From: CAZGCA01 sp964524145
GTDB taxonomy: Bacteria; Hydrogenedentota; CAZGCA01
NCBI GenBank assembly: GCA_964524145.1
Contig: CAZGCA010000072.1
Location: forward strand, 1 to 31,078
Length of the DNA stretch: 31,078 nt
Reading direction: 5' to 3'
The notes below the pieces were generated by a model, which saw nothing but the letters and a program-made list of their open reading frames with translations, was not told the origin of the DNA and did not search any database. Below are positions 23,186 to 31,078 of this stretch, piece by piece; the stretch's first letter is position 1, and every line of letters begins with the position of its first letter. The position numbers and the translations under genes are program-made.

Positions 23186-25585
23186 ATGACGACGACGCGA
23201 AGGGAAGGCCCGGCGCCGGGTCGATCGGGCAACAGGACTGCTGTGCGCTATGAGTGGGTGCTGGCGTTGGTAGTGATTGCATGCGTGGCAACGAGCTTCT
23301 GGGTGTCGCGATTTAATATCGATGTGCGTGAGCGCGGGCGGTTGGACTTGTATTGTGGGTACGCGCCGAATATGAAGTGTTTCACGGAACGGGTGCAGGC
23401 GGGGGAGCTTCCGTTGTGGAACCCCTATCAGGTATTTGGCAAACCGTTTCTGGCGTATCCCATGGGCTATTTCTACGCGCCGGCGTGGCTGTTCTTTGTG
23501 CTGCCGATGCCGATGGCACTGCAAATCTTGGCGGTGTTGCATCTGGTGGCGGCGGGATTCTTCACGTACTGGTTCTGCCGGACACTTAAACTGACGTTCG
23601 TCTCATCGCTGGCGGGGGGGTTCTCGTTCCTGTTCTGCGGGTTTATGCTGCAAAGCGCTTCATGGTCGCCGATCCACGCAGGAGCGACAGTGTGGGTGCC
23701 ACTAGGGTTTGTGTGCGTTGCGAGGCTGTTCAGGGACGAGACGTACGGTTGGGCTGTTGGGTTGACGTTGACTTGTGCGGTACAGATCCTGGCGGGGTTT
23801 CCGCAGTTCTCACTGTACATGTATTATGGGTTGGTGTGGTACGCACTTGTGCTGGCGTTGTCGAAGTACCGCGAGAGGAAGGATTGGAGGCTCTCGGCGC
23901 GTCTTTTGGGGTTGTGCGTTGGAGCGTTGATGCTGGGAGCGCTTGCGGCATCTATACAGCTGGTACCGACGGGCGAACTCGCAGGAGAGAGTCTAAGACT
24001 CGCGGCGGGGAGCAGCTACAGGGCTCACTATGAGACAGGCAGTGTTGGAAGATTCGTAGGGAAGATCCTGACCTCACCGTGGCGCGCGGCGCTTCTCTGG
24101 GAGCTTGCATGGCCGTCGGTGGTCGCAAGTTTGGGTGGCGTTTTTCACAGAAGGCGTCGCGAGGCGATCTTCTTTGGAGGACTAGCTGCGGTGTCAGTGC
24201 TATTGGGTGCCGGGCGAGGATCATACGTCTATGATTTGTTTAGTCGACTGCCGACGGGAAACATCTTCTCCTTTTCCTCACGCTTTTCGTTGTTGTACTC
24301 GTTCGCGGTAGCGGTGCTGGCTGGGATGGGATTGGACCTGCTGGCAACGGAGGGCCGCGGTGCAGGCGACAGGCGTAGGTGGGGACAGGCGATACAGGTG
24401 GGTAAGGTTGCACTCTACGCGGCAGTGCTTGCGCTGTGCGTGCATCTGATTCCCGGGACGGAGTTCAAGAGGCACGTTCTCGGCACCGTGGTGTGTGCGG
24501 TGATCGCCGCAGCGGTCTGCGTGAGGTTGCTGACGCGATGGCGTCTGCCGTGGCGTGTGCTGAGCACCGGGTGTGCGGTGTTGTTCGCGTGGCAAGTAAC
24601 TACTTGGTTTAACTGGACGATCGTCTCGCAGAAACTGGACGAGACAGTGTATGAGGAAAGCGAGAGCGCATTTGAGTACCTGAAGATTTGTCAGGGGCTG
24701 TCGCGGGCGATTATCGTGACGGAGAAGCCCTTCGTTTCTGGATTTGCCCACAAGCTGGGCGCCGTGAGGGGAGTCTACATATTCGGCGACTACGATGCGT
24801 TGGAGAACCGGCGTGTTTCCCGTTACATCTCGTATCTTAATGCAGGGAAGGAGGTACCCCTGCGGATGATCCAGCGCCCGCAACCTGTGCCGGGCAAGTC
24901 GGCGTTGAAGCTGCTGAACCTTGTTGGCGTGAAACATGTAATGGTCCCAACCAGCGAGGATCGCTCGCTCTCGAACGCGTGGGAGAAGCTGGCTGCCGGG
25001 GGTGAGGGAAATGACGCGTTGGCGCTCAAGCTTGCCTTCGAGGATGCTGGCGCATCAATATACGAGAACCGGAACGCGATGCCTCGAGCGTACTTCGTGC
25101 CGGACGTGCAGTTGGTGACCGACGAGGAAGAGATGCTCCAAACGCTGGCATCACCAGAGTTTGACGCGAGACGGTACGCGCTCATTGAAGACCGCTTGCT
25201 GTTGGAGTCGCATAGCGAAAGCGGGGCTGAAACACATACTGCTGAGCAACAAGGGTTTGTGAGGGTAGAGCAATACGGGAGTCACGAGGTACGTTTGCAT
25301 GTAGAGGCGCCGACGGCGGGGTTTGTCGTGTTGACGGACCTGTTCTACCCGGGCTGGCGAGCGGAGGTGGACGGGACGGATGCGGAGATCCACCGGGCGA
25401 ACTACCTGTTCCGAATGGTGCGAGTGGGGAAGGGGGAGCACGAAGTACGGTTTGTGTACTCGGGAGGCACATTCTACAAAGGGTTGGTGCTGAGCGTATG
25501 CGCGGTCATGATAATGGTGGTGTATGTGGTGGTCGCTAGGGCAGTATCCCGGAAGAAGGGATCGGAGTGGCTGACAGCCCGATGA
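23186..25585 (+). CDS. YfhO-family membrane protein (putative GT-C glycosyltransferase), paralogue 1
   Basis: The start is taken at ATG 23186, seven bases after the previous stop; the frame is open further upstream, inside the glycosyltransferase gene. The 799-residue product has about a dozen hydrophobic helices in its first 475 residues. GT-C-type features include DLYCGYAPNMK and GELPLWNPYQVFGKPFLAYP, plus LAGFPQFSLYMYYG. A large extracytoplasmic C-terminal domain ends in the YfhO signature GFVVLTDLFYPGWRAEVDG followed by HRANYLFRMVRVGKGEHEVRF and a last helix. Known YfhO proteins are linked to glycosylating lipoteichoic acid or other envelope polymers using polyprenyl-phosphate sugars. Residues 557-681 are encoded by DNA identical to that in paralogue 3. 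Confidence 0.85.
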   Translation: MTTTRREGPAPGRSGNRTAVRYEWVLALVVIACVATSFWVSRFNIDVRERGRLDLYCGYAPNMKCFTERVQAGELPLWNPYQVFGKPFLAYPMGYFYAPAWLFFVLPMPMALQILAVLHLVAAGFFTYWFCRTLKLTFVSSLAGGFSFLFCGFMLQSASWSPIHAGATVWVPLGFVCVARLFRDETYGWAVGLTLTCAVQILAGFPQFSLYMYYGLVWYALVLALSKYRERKDWRLSARLLGLCVGALMLGALAASIQLVPTGELAGESLRLAAGSSYRAHYETGSVGRFVGKILTSPWRAALLWELAWPSVVASLGGVFHRRRREAIFFGGLAAVSVLLGAGRGSYVYDLFSRLPTGNIFSFSSRFSLLYSFAVAVLAGMGLDLLATEGRGAGDRRRWGQAIQVGKVALYAAVLALCVHLIPGTEFKRHVLGTVVCAVIAAAVCVRLLTRWRLPWRVLSTGCAVLFAWQVTTWFNWTIVSQKLDETVYEESESAFEYLKICQGLSRAIIVTEKPFVSGFAHKLGAVRGVYIFGDYDALENRRVSRYISYLNAGKEVPLRMIQRPQPVPGKSALKLLNLVGVKHVMVPTSEDRSLSNAWEKLAAGGEGNDALALKLAFEDAGASIYENRNAMPRAYFVPDVQLVTDEEEMLQTLASPEFDARRYALIEDRLLLESHSESGAETHTAEQQGFVRVEQYGSHEVRLHVEAPTAGFVVLTDLFYPGWRAEVDGTDAEIHRANYLFRMVRVGKGEHEVRFVYSGGTFYKGLVLSVCAVMIMVVYVVVARAVSRKKGSEWLTAR
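24856..25230 (+). repeat. 375-bp perfect repeat, copy in YfhO paralogue 1
   Basis: Compared base by base, 24856-25230 equals 29687-30061 with no mismatch (constant offset 4831). Identity stays high outside this core, from about 24773 to near 25490, with scattered differences. The paralogous region of the middle gene (27277-27660) differs at many positions. It encodes part of the extracytoplasmic C-terminal domain. Confidence 0.95.
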
Positions 25586-27978
25586 TGGCACCTGACGGTC
25601 CTGAAAACAAATTCTCGGGGCCATATGAATTGCTGGCAGCGCTCGCACTGATCGTCTGCGTGGCAGTCTGCTTCTGGCTGTTGCGGCTCAGCCCGGAAAA
25701 CGTCGTGGCAAAAACGCCCGGGATCTGGCAAGCGGATATGTATTGCGCGTACGTGCCGGCGCTCAAGTATCTGGCGAAGTCGGTTCGCGGGGGAGAGCTG
25801 CTGCTGTGGAACCAGTATCAAGACTTGGGGAAACCGTTTCTGGCCTATCCGATGGGGGCGTTCTACCCGCCGTGTTGGCTGTATCTTGTGTTGCCGTTAG
25901 GGGCAGCGCTGCAGGTGTTGGCGGTGTTGCATCTTGCAGCGGCGGGCATATTCTTGTACTGGTTCTGCCGGACGCTCAAGCTGGCGTTCGTTCCATCGTT
26001 GGCAGCCGGCTTCTCGTTTATGTTTTGCGGTCTCATCTTGCACTACGCGTCGTGGACGCCGATCCACGCCGGGGCAACAGTATGGGTGCCTCTGGCATTC
26101 GTCTGCCTCGTAAGACTTTTCAGAGACGAGACTTACGGGTGGGCTGTCGCGCTGGCGGCAACATGCACAGTGCAGATCCTGGCGGGGTTCTCGCAGTTCT
26201 CACTGTACATGTACTACGCATTGGGCGGATACACGCTTGTGCTGGCTGCGTCGAAGTACCGGGAGAAGCAGGACTGGCGGCCCGCGGCACGGCTCGTGGG
26301 TCTGTGCGTGGGAGCGTTGGTGCTGGGAACGCTGGCGGCATCTGTGCAGCTCGTACCATTGAGGGAACTCGCGGGCGAAAGTCTCAGACAAACGCTGGGA
26401 GGGAGAGGACACTGGCGCTACGCACATCAATCTGGAATGGTTCAGGGGATAGGAGCGTTCGCACGGCGCGTCCTGGTCTCTCCGCTGCAAGCCGGTGTTC
26501 ACTGGGCGGTGGCGTGGCCGTCCCTCGTAGCAGGACTGGCGGGCCTGTTTCACCGGAAGCGGCGCGATGCCGCCTTTTTTGGAGTGCTGGTGGTAACGTC
26601 ACTGCTCCTGGCGAGGGGACCCGGCACGACGCTTTATGATTGGTTCACTCGATTGCCGACGGGAAACATCTTCTCGAAAGCAGAACGGTTCTCGCTTCTC
26701 TACTCGTTTGGTATCGCGGTCCTGGTAGGGATGGGACTGGACATGCTTGCCGCCGGACCAAACGGTGCCGACCGCAAGCGCGGGCGCAGAATGGTCGTGC
26801 GAGTGGGTGTGGTCGCGGCGTACGCGATAGTCCTGGCACTGTGCGCGACCCAGATTCCCGGGACGGAGTTTCGGGAACGCGTCTGGGGAACGGTTGTGTG
26901 TGCGGCGGTTGCGGCTGCCGTCTCCGTGAGGTTGCTTGCCGGGTGGCGGCTGCCATGGCGTGCGCTCAGCGTGGTGTGCGCGCTTCTGGTCACGTGGCAG
27001 TTGGGCGTTTGGTTTCGCCCCGTATTCTCGTCGAGAGTGGACGAGACCGTGTATGAAGAGAGCGCAAGCACATTCGAGTACCTCAAGCAACGCCAAGGAT
27101 TATCGCGCGCCACGATCGTTACCGAGAGACCCCTGGTTCCCGGCTTTGCTCAAAAGCTCGGCGGACTGAATGGGGTGTATGTGTTTGGCGATTACGATGC
27201 ACTGCAGGCGGGGCGAGTATCACGCTACTTGTGGTATCTAAACTCGGGGAAGATGGTGGAGCTGCAAAGAGTCCAGGGTCCGCGCCCCGTTCCCGGGATG
27301 TCGCCGCTGAGGCTGTTGAACCTTGTCGGGGTGAAACACGTGGTTGTGCCGGCCAGTGAAGGGGACTCGCTGGCGAGTGCGTGGGAGAAGCTCGCTGCCG
27401 GGGGCGAGGGAAGTGACGCGTTGGCGCTGAAGCTTGTGTTCGAGGATGCCGATGTGACGATATACGAGAACCGCAACGCGATGCCTAGAGCGTACTTCGT
27501 GCCGGAAGTGCAGTTGGTGACCGACGAGGAAGATATGTTGCAGACGCTGGCATCACCCGAGTTCGACGCGAGGCGATGCGCGCTTGTCGAAGACCGCTCG
27601 CTGCTCGTACCGCAGAGCGACGGCGCGGCAGACGCACAAGCTATTGATCAGCAAGAGGTTGTGGAGGTAGAGAAGCACGCGAACCGTGAGGTGCTTTTGC
27701 GAGTCAAGGCGCCAACGGCGGGGTTTGTCGTGTTGACGGACCTGTTCTATACAGGCTGGCGAGCGGAGGTTGACGGGACGCGTGCAGAGATCCATCGGGC
27801 AAACTACCTGTTCCGAATGGTCCGAGTGGGAAGAGGGGAGCACTACATACGGTTTGTGTACCCAGGAAGCACATTCTACGTTGGGGTGGCGCTAAGCGCA
27901 TGCGCAGTCGCGATAGTAGTGGTGTTTCTGGTTGTCGCGAGAAGAGTGAGCAGACAGAGAAAGCAGGGATCGGGGTGA
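25567..27978 (+). CDS. YfhO-family membrane protein (putative GT-C glycosyltransferase), paralogue 2
   Basis: The 803-residue product has the same layout as paralogue 1: an N-terminal helix, DMYCAYVPALKYL, GELLLWNQYQDLGKPFLAYP, many helices to about residue 470, a soluble domain, and GFVVLTDLFYTGWRAEVDG near the end. Translation most likely starts at GTG 25567, overlapping the previous gene by 19 bp. The preceding AGGGATCGG is also found before GTG 27975 of paralogue 3, and both products then read V-x-D-S-P, which supports this start. A Pro-Leu change (GELLLWN for GELPLWN) and GFSQFSLYMYYA for GFPQFSLYMYYG/A set it apart from the other two. It did not share in the 375-bp identity tract. Confidence 0.85.
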   Translation: MADSPMMAPDGPENKFSGPYELLAALALIVCVAVCFWLLRLSPENVVAKTPGIWQADMYCAYVPALKYLAKSVRGGELLLWNQYQDLGKPFLAYPMGAFYPPCWLYLVLPLGAALQVLAVLHLAAAGIFLYWFCRTLKLAFVPSLAAGFSFMFCGLILHYASWTPIHAGATVWVPLAFVCLVRLFRDETYGWAVALAATCTVQILAGFSQFSLYMYYALGGYTLVLAASKYREKQDWRPAARLVGLCVGALVLGTLAASVQLVPLRELAGESLRQTLGGRGHWRYAHQSGMVQGIGAFARRVLVSPLQAGVHWAVAWPSLVAGLAGLFHRKRRDAAFFGVLVVTSLLLARGPGTTLYDWFTRLPTGNIFSKAERFSLLYSFGIAVLVGMGLDMLAAGPNGADRKRGRRMVVRVGVVAAYAIVLALCATQIPGTEFRERVWGTVVCAAVAAAVSVRLLAGWRLPWRALSVVCALLVTWQLGVWFRPVFSSRVDETVYEESASTFEYLKQRQGLSRATIVTERPLVPGFAQKLGGLNGVYVFGDYDALQAGRVSRYLWYLNSGKMVELQRVQGPRPVPGMSPLRLLNLVGVKHVVVPASEGDSLASAWEKLAAGGEGSDALALKLVFEDADVTIYENRNAMPRAYFVPEVQLVTDEEDMLQTLASPEFDARRCALVEDRSLLVPQSDGAADAQAIDQQEVVEVEKHANREVLLRVKAPTAGFVVLTDLFYTGWRAEVDGTRAEIHRANYLFRMVRVGRGEHYIRFVYPGSTFYVGVALSACAVAIVVVFLVVARRVSRQRKQGSG

Positions 27979-30395
27979 CCGATAGCCCGAAGATCACGGC
28001 AGGCGAAGGACATCCTGCACGAGACGGGCCCGGAAACAAGCGTCTCGGTCGCTATGAATGGGTGCTGGCGACAGCAGTGCTTACCTGCGTGGTGCTTTGC
28101 TTCTGGTTGTTGAGGCTCAACGCGGGGAGGTTCCTCAACCACCAATTGTTCGACTTGTATGTCGGCTATGTGCCGATGATGAAGTACCAGTTTGCGTCAC
28201 TCAGCGCGGGAGAGCTTCCGCTGTGGAATCCTTATCAGGTCCTGGGGAAACCGTTTCTGGCGTATCCATTGGGTTGGTTTTATCCACCGTCGTGGCTGTG
28301 TTTTCTCCTGCCGATTATGCGCGTGGCGCTCCAGGTGTTGACCGCGCTGCATCTCGTAGCGGCCGGGCTCTTTACGTTCTGGTTCTGCCGGACCATGAGA
28401 TTGGCGTTTCTCCCATCGTTGGCGGCCGGTTTCTGCTTTTCGTTTGGAGGGGTTGTGTGGGAGTACGCAACGTGGACTCCCGTCCACGGAGGCGCGATAG
28501 TATGGTTGCCGCTGGGGTTTGTCTGCGTTGCGCGGCTGTTCAGAGATGAGTCATATGGATGGGCTCTGGGCCTGGCGGCAACGTGTGCAGTACAACTACT
28601 GGCGGGGTTTCCGCAGTTCTCGCTTTATATGTATTACGCTCTCGGCGGATATATGCTTCTATTGGGCGTGGCGAAGTTCCGGGAGAAACGGCAGTGGAAG
28701 ACCACGGCGCGTCTTGTGGGTCTGTGCACCGGAGGGCTGTTGTTGGGTGCGTTGACGGCATCCGTGGAACTCGTGCCGCTGAAAGAGCTCGCAGGCGAAA
28801 GCCTGAGGCTCGACCTAGGAGAGGCATACACCCAGGGGCAATCTCTAGGTGCAAGTAACACAATAGATTACGTATCGATGATGTTGGTACCGGAGCGCGT
28901 TGTACCGCACCATTTGCGGCGGCTGCCGCTGCCCTGGCTGATCACGTGGCCGTGCTTGGTGGCGGGCCTGGCGGGTCTGTTGCACAGGAAGCGGGGGGAG
29001 TCCGCTTTCTTTGGGGCGATGGTGGTGGTATCCGTTCTGCTATCGATGGGTCCCGGCACGTGGCTCCATGATCTCTACACCCGGTTGCCGACGGGAAACA
29101 TATTCACATACCCCCGGCGGATCTTGCTGCTGTACTCGTTCGGGGTAGCGGTTCTTGCAGGGATGGGATTGGATCTGCTGACAGTCGGACCGAACGGCGA
29201 AGGCAGCGAGCGCAAGTGGAGAACGCCCTTACGTGTGGGTGCGGTTGCTGTATACGCGATAGTGCTGGCGTTGTGCGTGAGCCTGATACCCGCTGACGTC
29301 CTCCGGGACCGACTCTGGGGCACGGTGGTGTGCGCGGCGATCGCGGTGGCAGTGTGCATGAAGTTGCTTGGCCACCGGCGGGTGCCGTGGCGTCTGTTGA
29401 GCGTGGCGGCTGCTGTGCTGCTGATGTGGCAGGCTTCCACATGGTTTCAGCACAGGCTGTTTTCGCTGAGACTCGACGAGACCGTCTATGAGGAGCGTGC
29501 CGGCGCGTTTGAATACCTCAAGCAACACCAGGAGCTGTCGCGCGCGATCATCGTTACCGGCAGGCGCTGGCCGCGCGACTTCAAGCTCGGCGGCTTGAGG
29601 AAGGTCTACATATTCGGCGACTACGATGCGTTGGAGAGCCAGCGTGTTTCCCGTTACATCGCGTATCTTAATGCAGGGAAGGTGGCACCCCTGCGGATGA
29701 TCCAGCGCCCGCAACCTGTGCCGGGCAAGTCGGCGTTGAAGCTGCTGAACCTTGTTGGCGTGAAACATGTAATGGTCCCAACCAGCGAGGATCGCTCGCT
29801 CTCGAACGCGTGGGAGAAGCTGGCTGCCGGGGGTGAGGGAAATGACGCGTTGGCGCTCAAGCTTGCCTTCGAGGATGCTGGCGCATCAATATACGAGAAC
29901 CGGAACGCGATGCCTCGAGCGTACTTCGTGCCGGACGTGCAGTTGGTGACCGACGAGGAAGAGATGCTCCAAACGCTGGCATCACCAGAGTTTGACGCGA
30001 GACGGTACGCGCTCATTGAAGACCGCTTGCTGTTGGAGTCGCATAGCGAAAGCGGGGCTGAGACACAAACTGGTGAGCAACAGGGGTTTGTGGGGGTAGA
30101 GCAATACGGGAGTCACGAGGTACGTTTGCGTGTGGAGGCGCCAACGGCGGGTTTTGTCGTGTTGACGGACCTGTTCTATCCGGGCTGGCGAGCAGAAGTG
30201 GACGGGACGCGTGCGGAGATCCACCGGGCGAACTACCTGTTCCGAATGGTGCAGGTGGGGAAAGGGGAGCACGAAGTACGGTTCATGTACTCGGGAGGCA
30301 CATTCTACAAAGGGTTGGCGCTAAGCCTCTTTGCAGTTGTGATCATGGCAGCGGTTGCAGTCCTTGGAGCACGGGCTCACCGCAAGAAACGATAG
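27975..30395 (+). CDS. YfhO-family membrane protein (putative GT-C glycosyltransferase), paralogue 3
   Basis: The start is GTG 27975, which overlaps the previous stop as GTGA and follows AGGGATCGGG. The 806-residue product repeats the family plan: RYEWVLATAVL helix, DLYVGYVPMMKYQ, GELPLWNPYQVLGKPFLAYP, LAGFPQFSLYMYYA, a soluble domain and the closing GFVVLTDLFYPGWRAEVDG. The loop near residues 280-310 (YTQGQSLGASNTIDYVSMM) differs from the other two copies and may touch a different substrate. Its C-terminal third is almost the same DNA as in paralogue 1, whereas its N-terminal half is clearly diverged. It is the last gene of the operon. Confidence 0.85.
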   Translation: MTDSPKITAGEGHPARDGPGNKRLGRYEWVLATAVLTCVVLCFWLLRLNAGRFLNHQLFDLYVGYVPMMKYQFASLSAGELPLWNPYQVLGKPFLAYPLGWFYPPSWLCFLLPIMRVALQVLTALHLVAAGLFTFWFCRTMRLAFLPSLAAGFCFSFGGVVWEYATWTPVHGGAIVWLPLGFVCVARLFRDESYGWALGLAATCAVQLLAGFPQFSLYMYYALGGYMLLLGVAKFREKRQWKTTARLVGLCTGGLLLGALTASVELVPLKELAGESLRLDLGEAYTQGQSLGASNTIDYVSMMLVPERVVPHHLRRLPLPWLITWPCLVAGLAGLLHRKRGESAFFGAMVVVSVLLSMGPGTWLHDLYTRLPTGNIFTYPRRILLLYSFGVAVLAGMGLDLLTVGPNGEGSERKWRTPLRVGAVAVYAIVLALCVSLIPADVLRDRLWGTVVCAAIAVAVCMKLLGHRRVPWRLLSVAAAVLLMWQASTWFQHRLFSLRLDETVYEERAGAFEYLKQHQELSRAIIVTGRRWPRDFKLGGLRKVYIFGDYDALESQRVSRYIAYLNAGKVAPLRMIQRPQPVPGKSALKLLNLVGVKHVMVPTSEDRSLSNAWEKLAAGGEGNDALALKLAFEDAGASIYENRNAMPRAYFVPDVQLVTDEEEMLQTLASPEFDARRYALIEDRLLLESHSESGAETQTGEQQGFVGVEQYGSHEVRLRVEAPTAGFVVLTDLFYPGWRAEVDGTRAEIHRANYLFRMVQVGKGEHEVRFMYSGGTFYKGLALSLFAVVIMAAVAVLGARAHRKKR
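29687..30061 (+). repeat. 375-bp perfect repeat, copy in YfhO paralogue 3
   Basis: This is the partner of 24856-25230. The repeat keeps the reading frame in both genes. The first mismatches lie at 29686 (C versus T) and 30062 (G versus A). Beyond these, similarity fades gradually on the 3' side and drops sharply upstream of about 29604. Confidence 0.95.
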
Positions 30396-30401
30396 ATCTC
30401 T

Positions 30402-30423
30402 CTCCTGGCGCCGGAGCCGGGAG
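30402..30423. terminator. Hairpin between convergent genes, possible terminator
   Basis: CTCCTGGC (30402-30409) can pair with GCCGGGAG (30416-30423), with one G-T wobble and a 6-base loop. It lies in the 54-base gap between the end of the glycan operon and the end of the convergent beta-helix gene, where termination from either side is expected. Neither side has a T-tract. Confidence 0.3.
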
Positions 30424-30449
30424 CGCATCCCTGTAACACGCGTGTCTTA

Positions 30450-31078
30450 TCAATTGTTGTCCGCAGCTATCCCGTGCGGGCCCCCTTCCATGCCGAGATC
30501 GTTGCGCGAACCGTCCGGATCGTTATACTCGGGTGCGGGATTGCCCGCGTCGCGCAACGGCGAGCCGGGCGCCAGCCGCAGGTTCAGCGACAGCACGTCG
30601 AGGAACAGGGGGTCTTCGGTCATGTCCGTTACAGCCGCCGCCGCTCCTTCCAAGTCGATATCGTTCTCATAGAAATCGTTGTACGTGCCCGTCGATTCAG
30701 GCCACAGATCCACCGAGATACCTACCCCGTTGTACGCGAAAATGTTGTTCACGCCCTGGATGGACGCCATGGCTGCGCCCACCACACCGAACTCGTTGAA
30801 TACCAGCGTGTTGTTGACAAACCCGACTGATGCTCCCGCCGAAGCGTACAGGGCGATCCCGCTCGAGAACAGCACGCAGTTTGTCACTTCGCACTCCGTG
30901 TCTTCGGGCACTTCGATGGCTGCCGCCGTTCCCGCGTCGCCCACCGCAAGCCCGCGCACCACGGTGTCAGGTGCCAGGACCAACACCGGCAGATCCACCC
31001 CGAGCCCGGTGATAAGTGTCTCACCGGGCCCGCCGTCGCCGATCACCGTCATCGCGGGCTTCAGCGCGATGCGTTCCG
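30450..31078 (-). CDS. Right-handed parallel beta-helix protein, 3' part only
   Basis: This minus-strand frame is open to the window edge and ends at TGA (30450-30452). The visible 209 residues are therefore the C-terminal part of a longer protein. The edge reads ERIALKPAMTVIGDGGPGET, the usual first rung of pectate-lyase-like or polymorphic-membrane-type beta helices (a longer version begins with a list of events that cover the ground). Repeated strands follow (VVRGLAVGDAG, CEVTNCVLFSSG, VGFVNNTLVFNEFGV, IQGVNNIFAYNGVGI), then TGTYNDFYEND and a C-terminal LRLAPGSPLRDAGNPAPEYN cap. That cap is typical of right-handed beta-helix surface proteins. Catalytic residues cannot be judged from this part. 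It converges with the glycan operon and is probably separately controlled. Confidence 0.85.
   Translation of the reverse strand, partial: ERIALKPAMTVIGDGGPGETLITGLGVDLPVLVLAPDTVVRGLAVGDAGTAAAIEVPEDTECEVTNCVLFSSGIALYASAGASVGFVNNTLVFNEFGVVGAAMASIQGVNNIFAYNGVGISVDLWPESTGTYNDFYENDIDLEGAAAAVTDMTEDPLFLDVLSLNLRLAPGSPLRDAGNPAPEYNDPDGSRNDLGMEGGPHGIAADNN

Overview
The window reads as chromosomal DNA from a Gram-negative-type (two-membrane) bacterium. It encodes an outer-membrane type IV pilus secretin, Sec-exported carbohydrate enzymes and a large extracytoplasmic glycan operon. The mix of a dockerin-like repeat, acidic calcium-binding (thrombospondin type 3) repeats, a YetA/PcRGLX-type lyase, a GH95 enzyme, a beta-helix protein and expanded YfhO proteins suggests a PVC-superphylum or Hydrogenedentota-like lineage. 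That is inference from gene content only; no marker gene is present to settle it.

Region 1 (1-7440) is a type IV pilus alignment and secretin operon: pilM, pilN, pilO, a pilP-like gene and pilQ, tightly packed or overlapping. A very good extended -10 promoter (404-432) precedes it and a hairpin terminator candidate follows it. PilM, PilN, PilO and PilP form the inner-membrane platform that joins the cytoplasmic motor to the PilQ outer-membrane ring. The PilQ here is outsized at 1286 residues because it carries about 490 residues of predicted coiled coil between its AMIN domain and its secretin ring. No motor ATPase, pilin or platform PilC gene is in the window.

Region 2 (7550-17830) begins with its own near-consensus promoter (7553-7581). 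It holds a 1459-residue secreted multidomain enzyme (dockerin-like repeat, TSP3 repeats, SGNH-like hydrolase, TSP3 repeats, exo-rhamnogalacturonan-lyase-like module). Next come four small envelope genes of unknown function (three membrane proteins and one lipoprotein), then a secreted GH95 glycosidase. The two enzymes would fit breakdown of pectin-type or fucosylated or galactosylated plant or algal polysaccharide. No SusC/SusD pair is present, so this is not a Bacteroidetes-style utilisation locus. Two of the unknown membrane genes share a homologous 5' leader of at least 40 bp.

Region 3 (17946-30395) is a run of eight co-directional genes, most overlapping by a few bases or separated by less than 10 bp: a flavin oxidoreductase, a DPMS-like glycosyltransferase with membrane tail, two SAM methyltransferases, a second family 2 glycosyltransferase, and three tandem YfhO-family membrane proteins. 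Together they look like a lipid-linked glycan assembly operon in which sugars are loaded on a polyprenyl carrier, modified, flipped and transferred by GT-C-type enzymes. The first and third YfhO genes share a 375-bp stretch with no mismatch although their 5' halves have diverged, which points to gene conversion.

The right edge holds the 3' end of a convergent gene for a parallel beta-helix protein. No rRNA, tRNA, CRISPR array, transposase or integrase was recognised.
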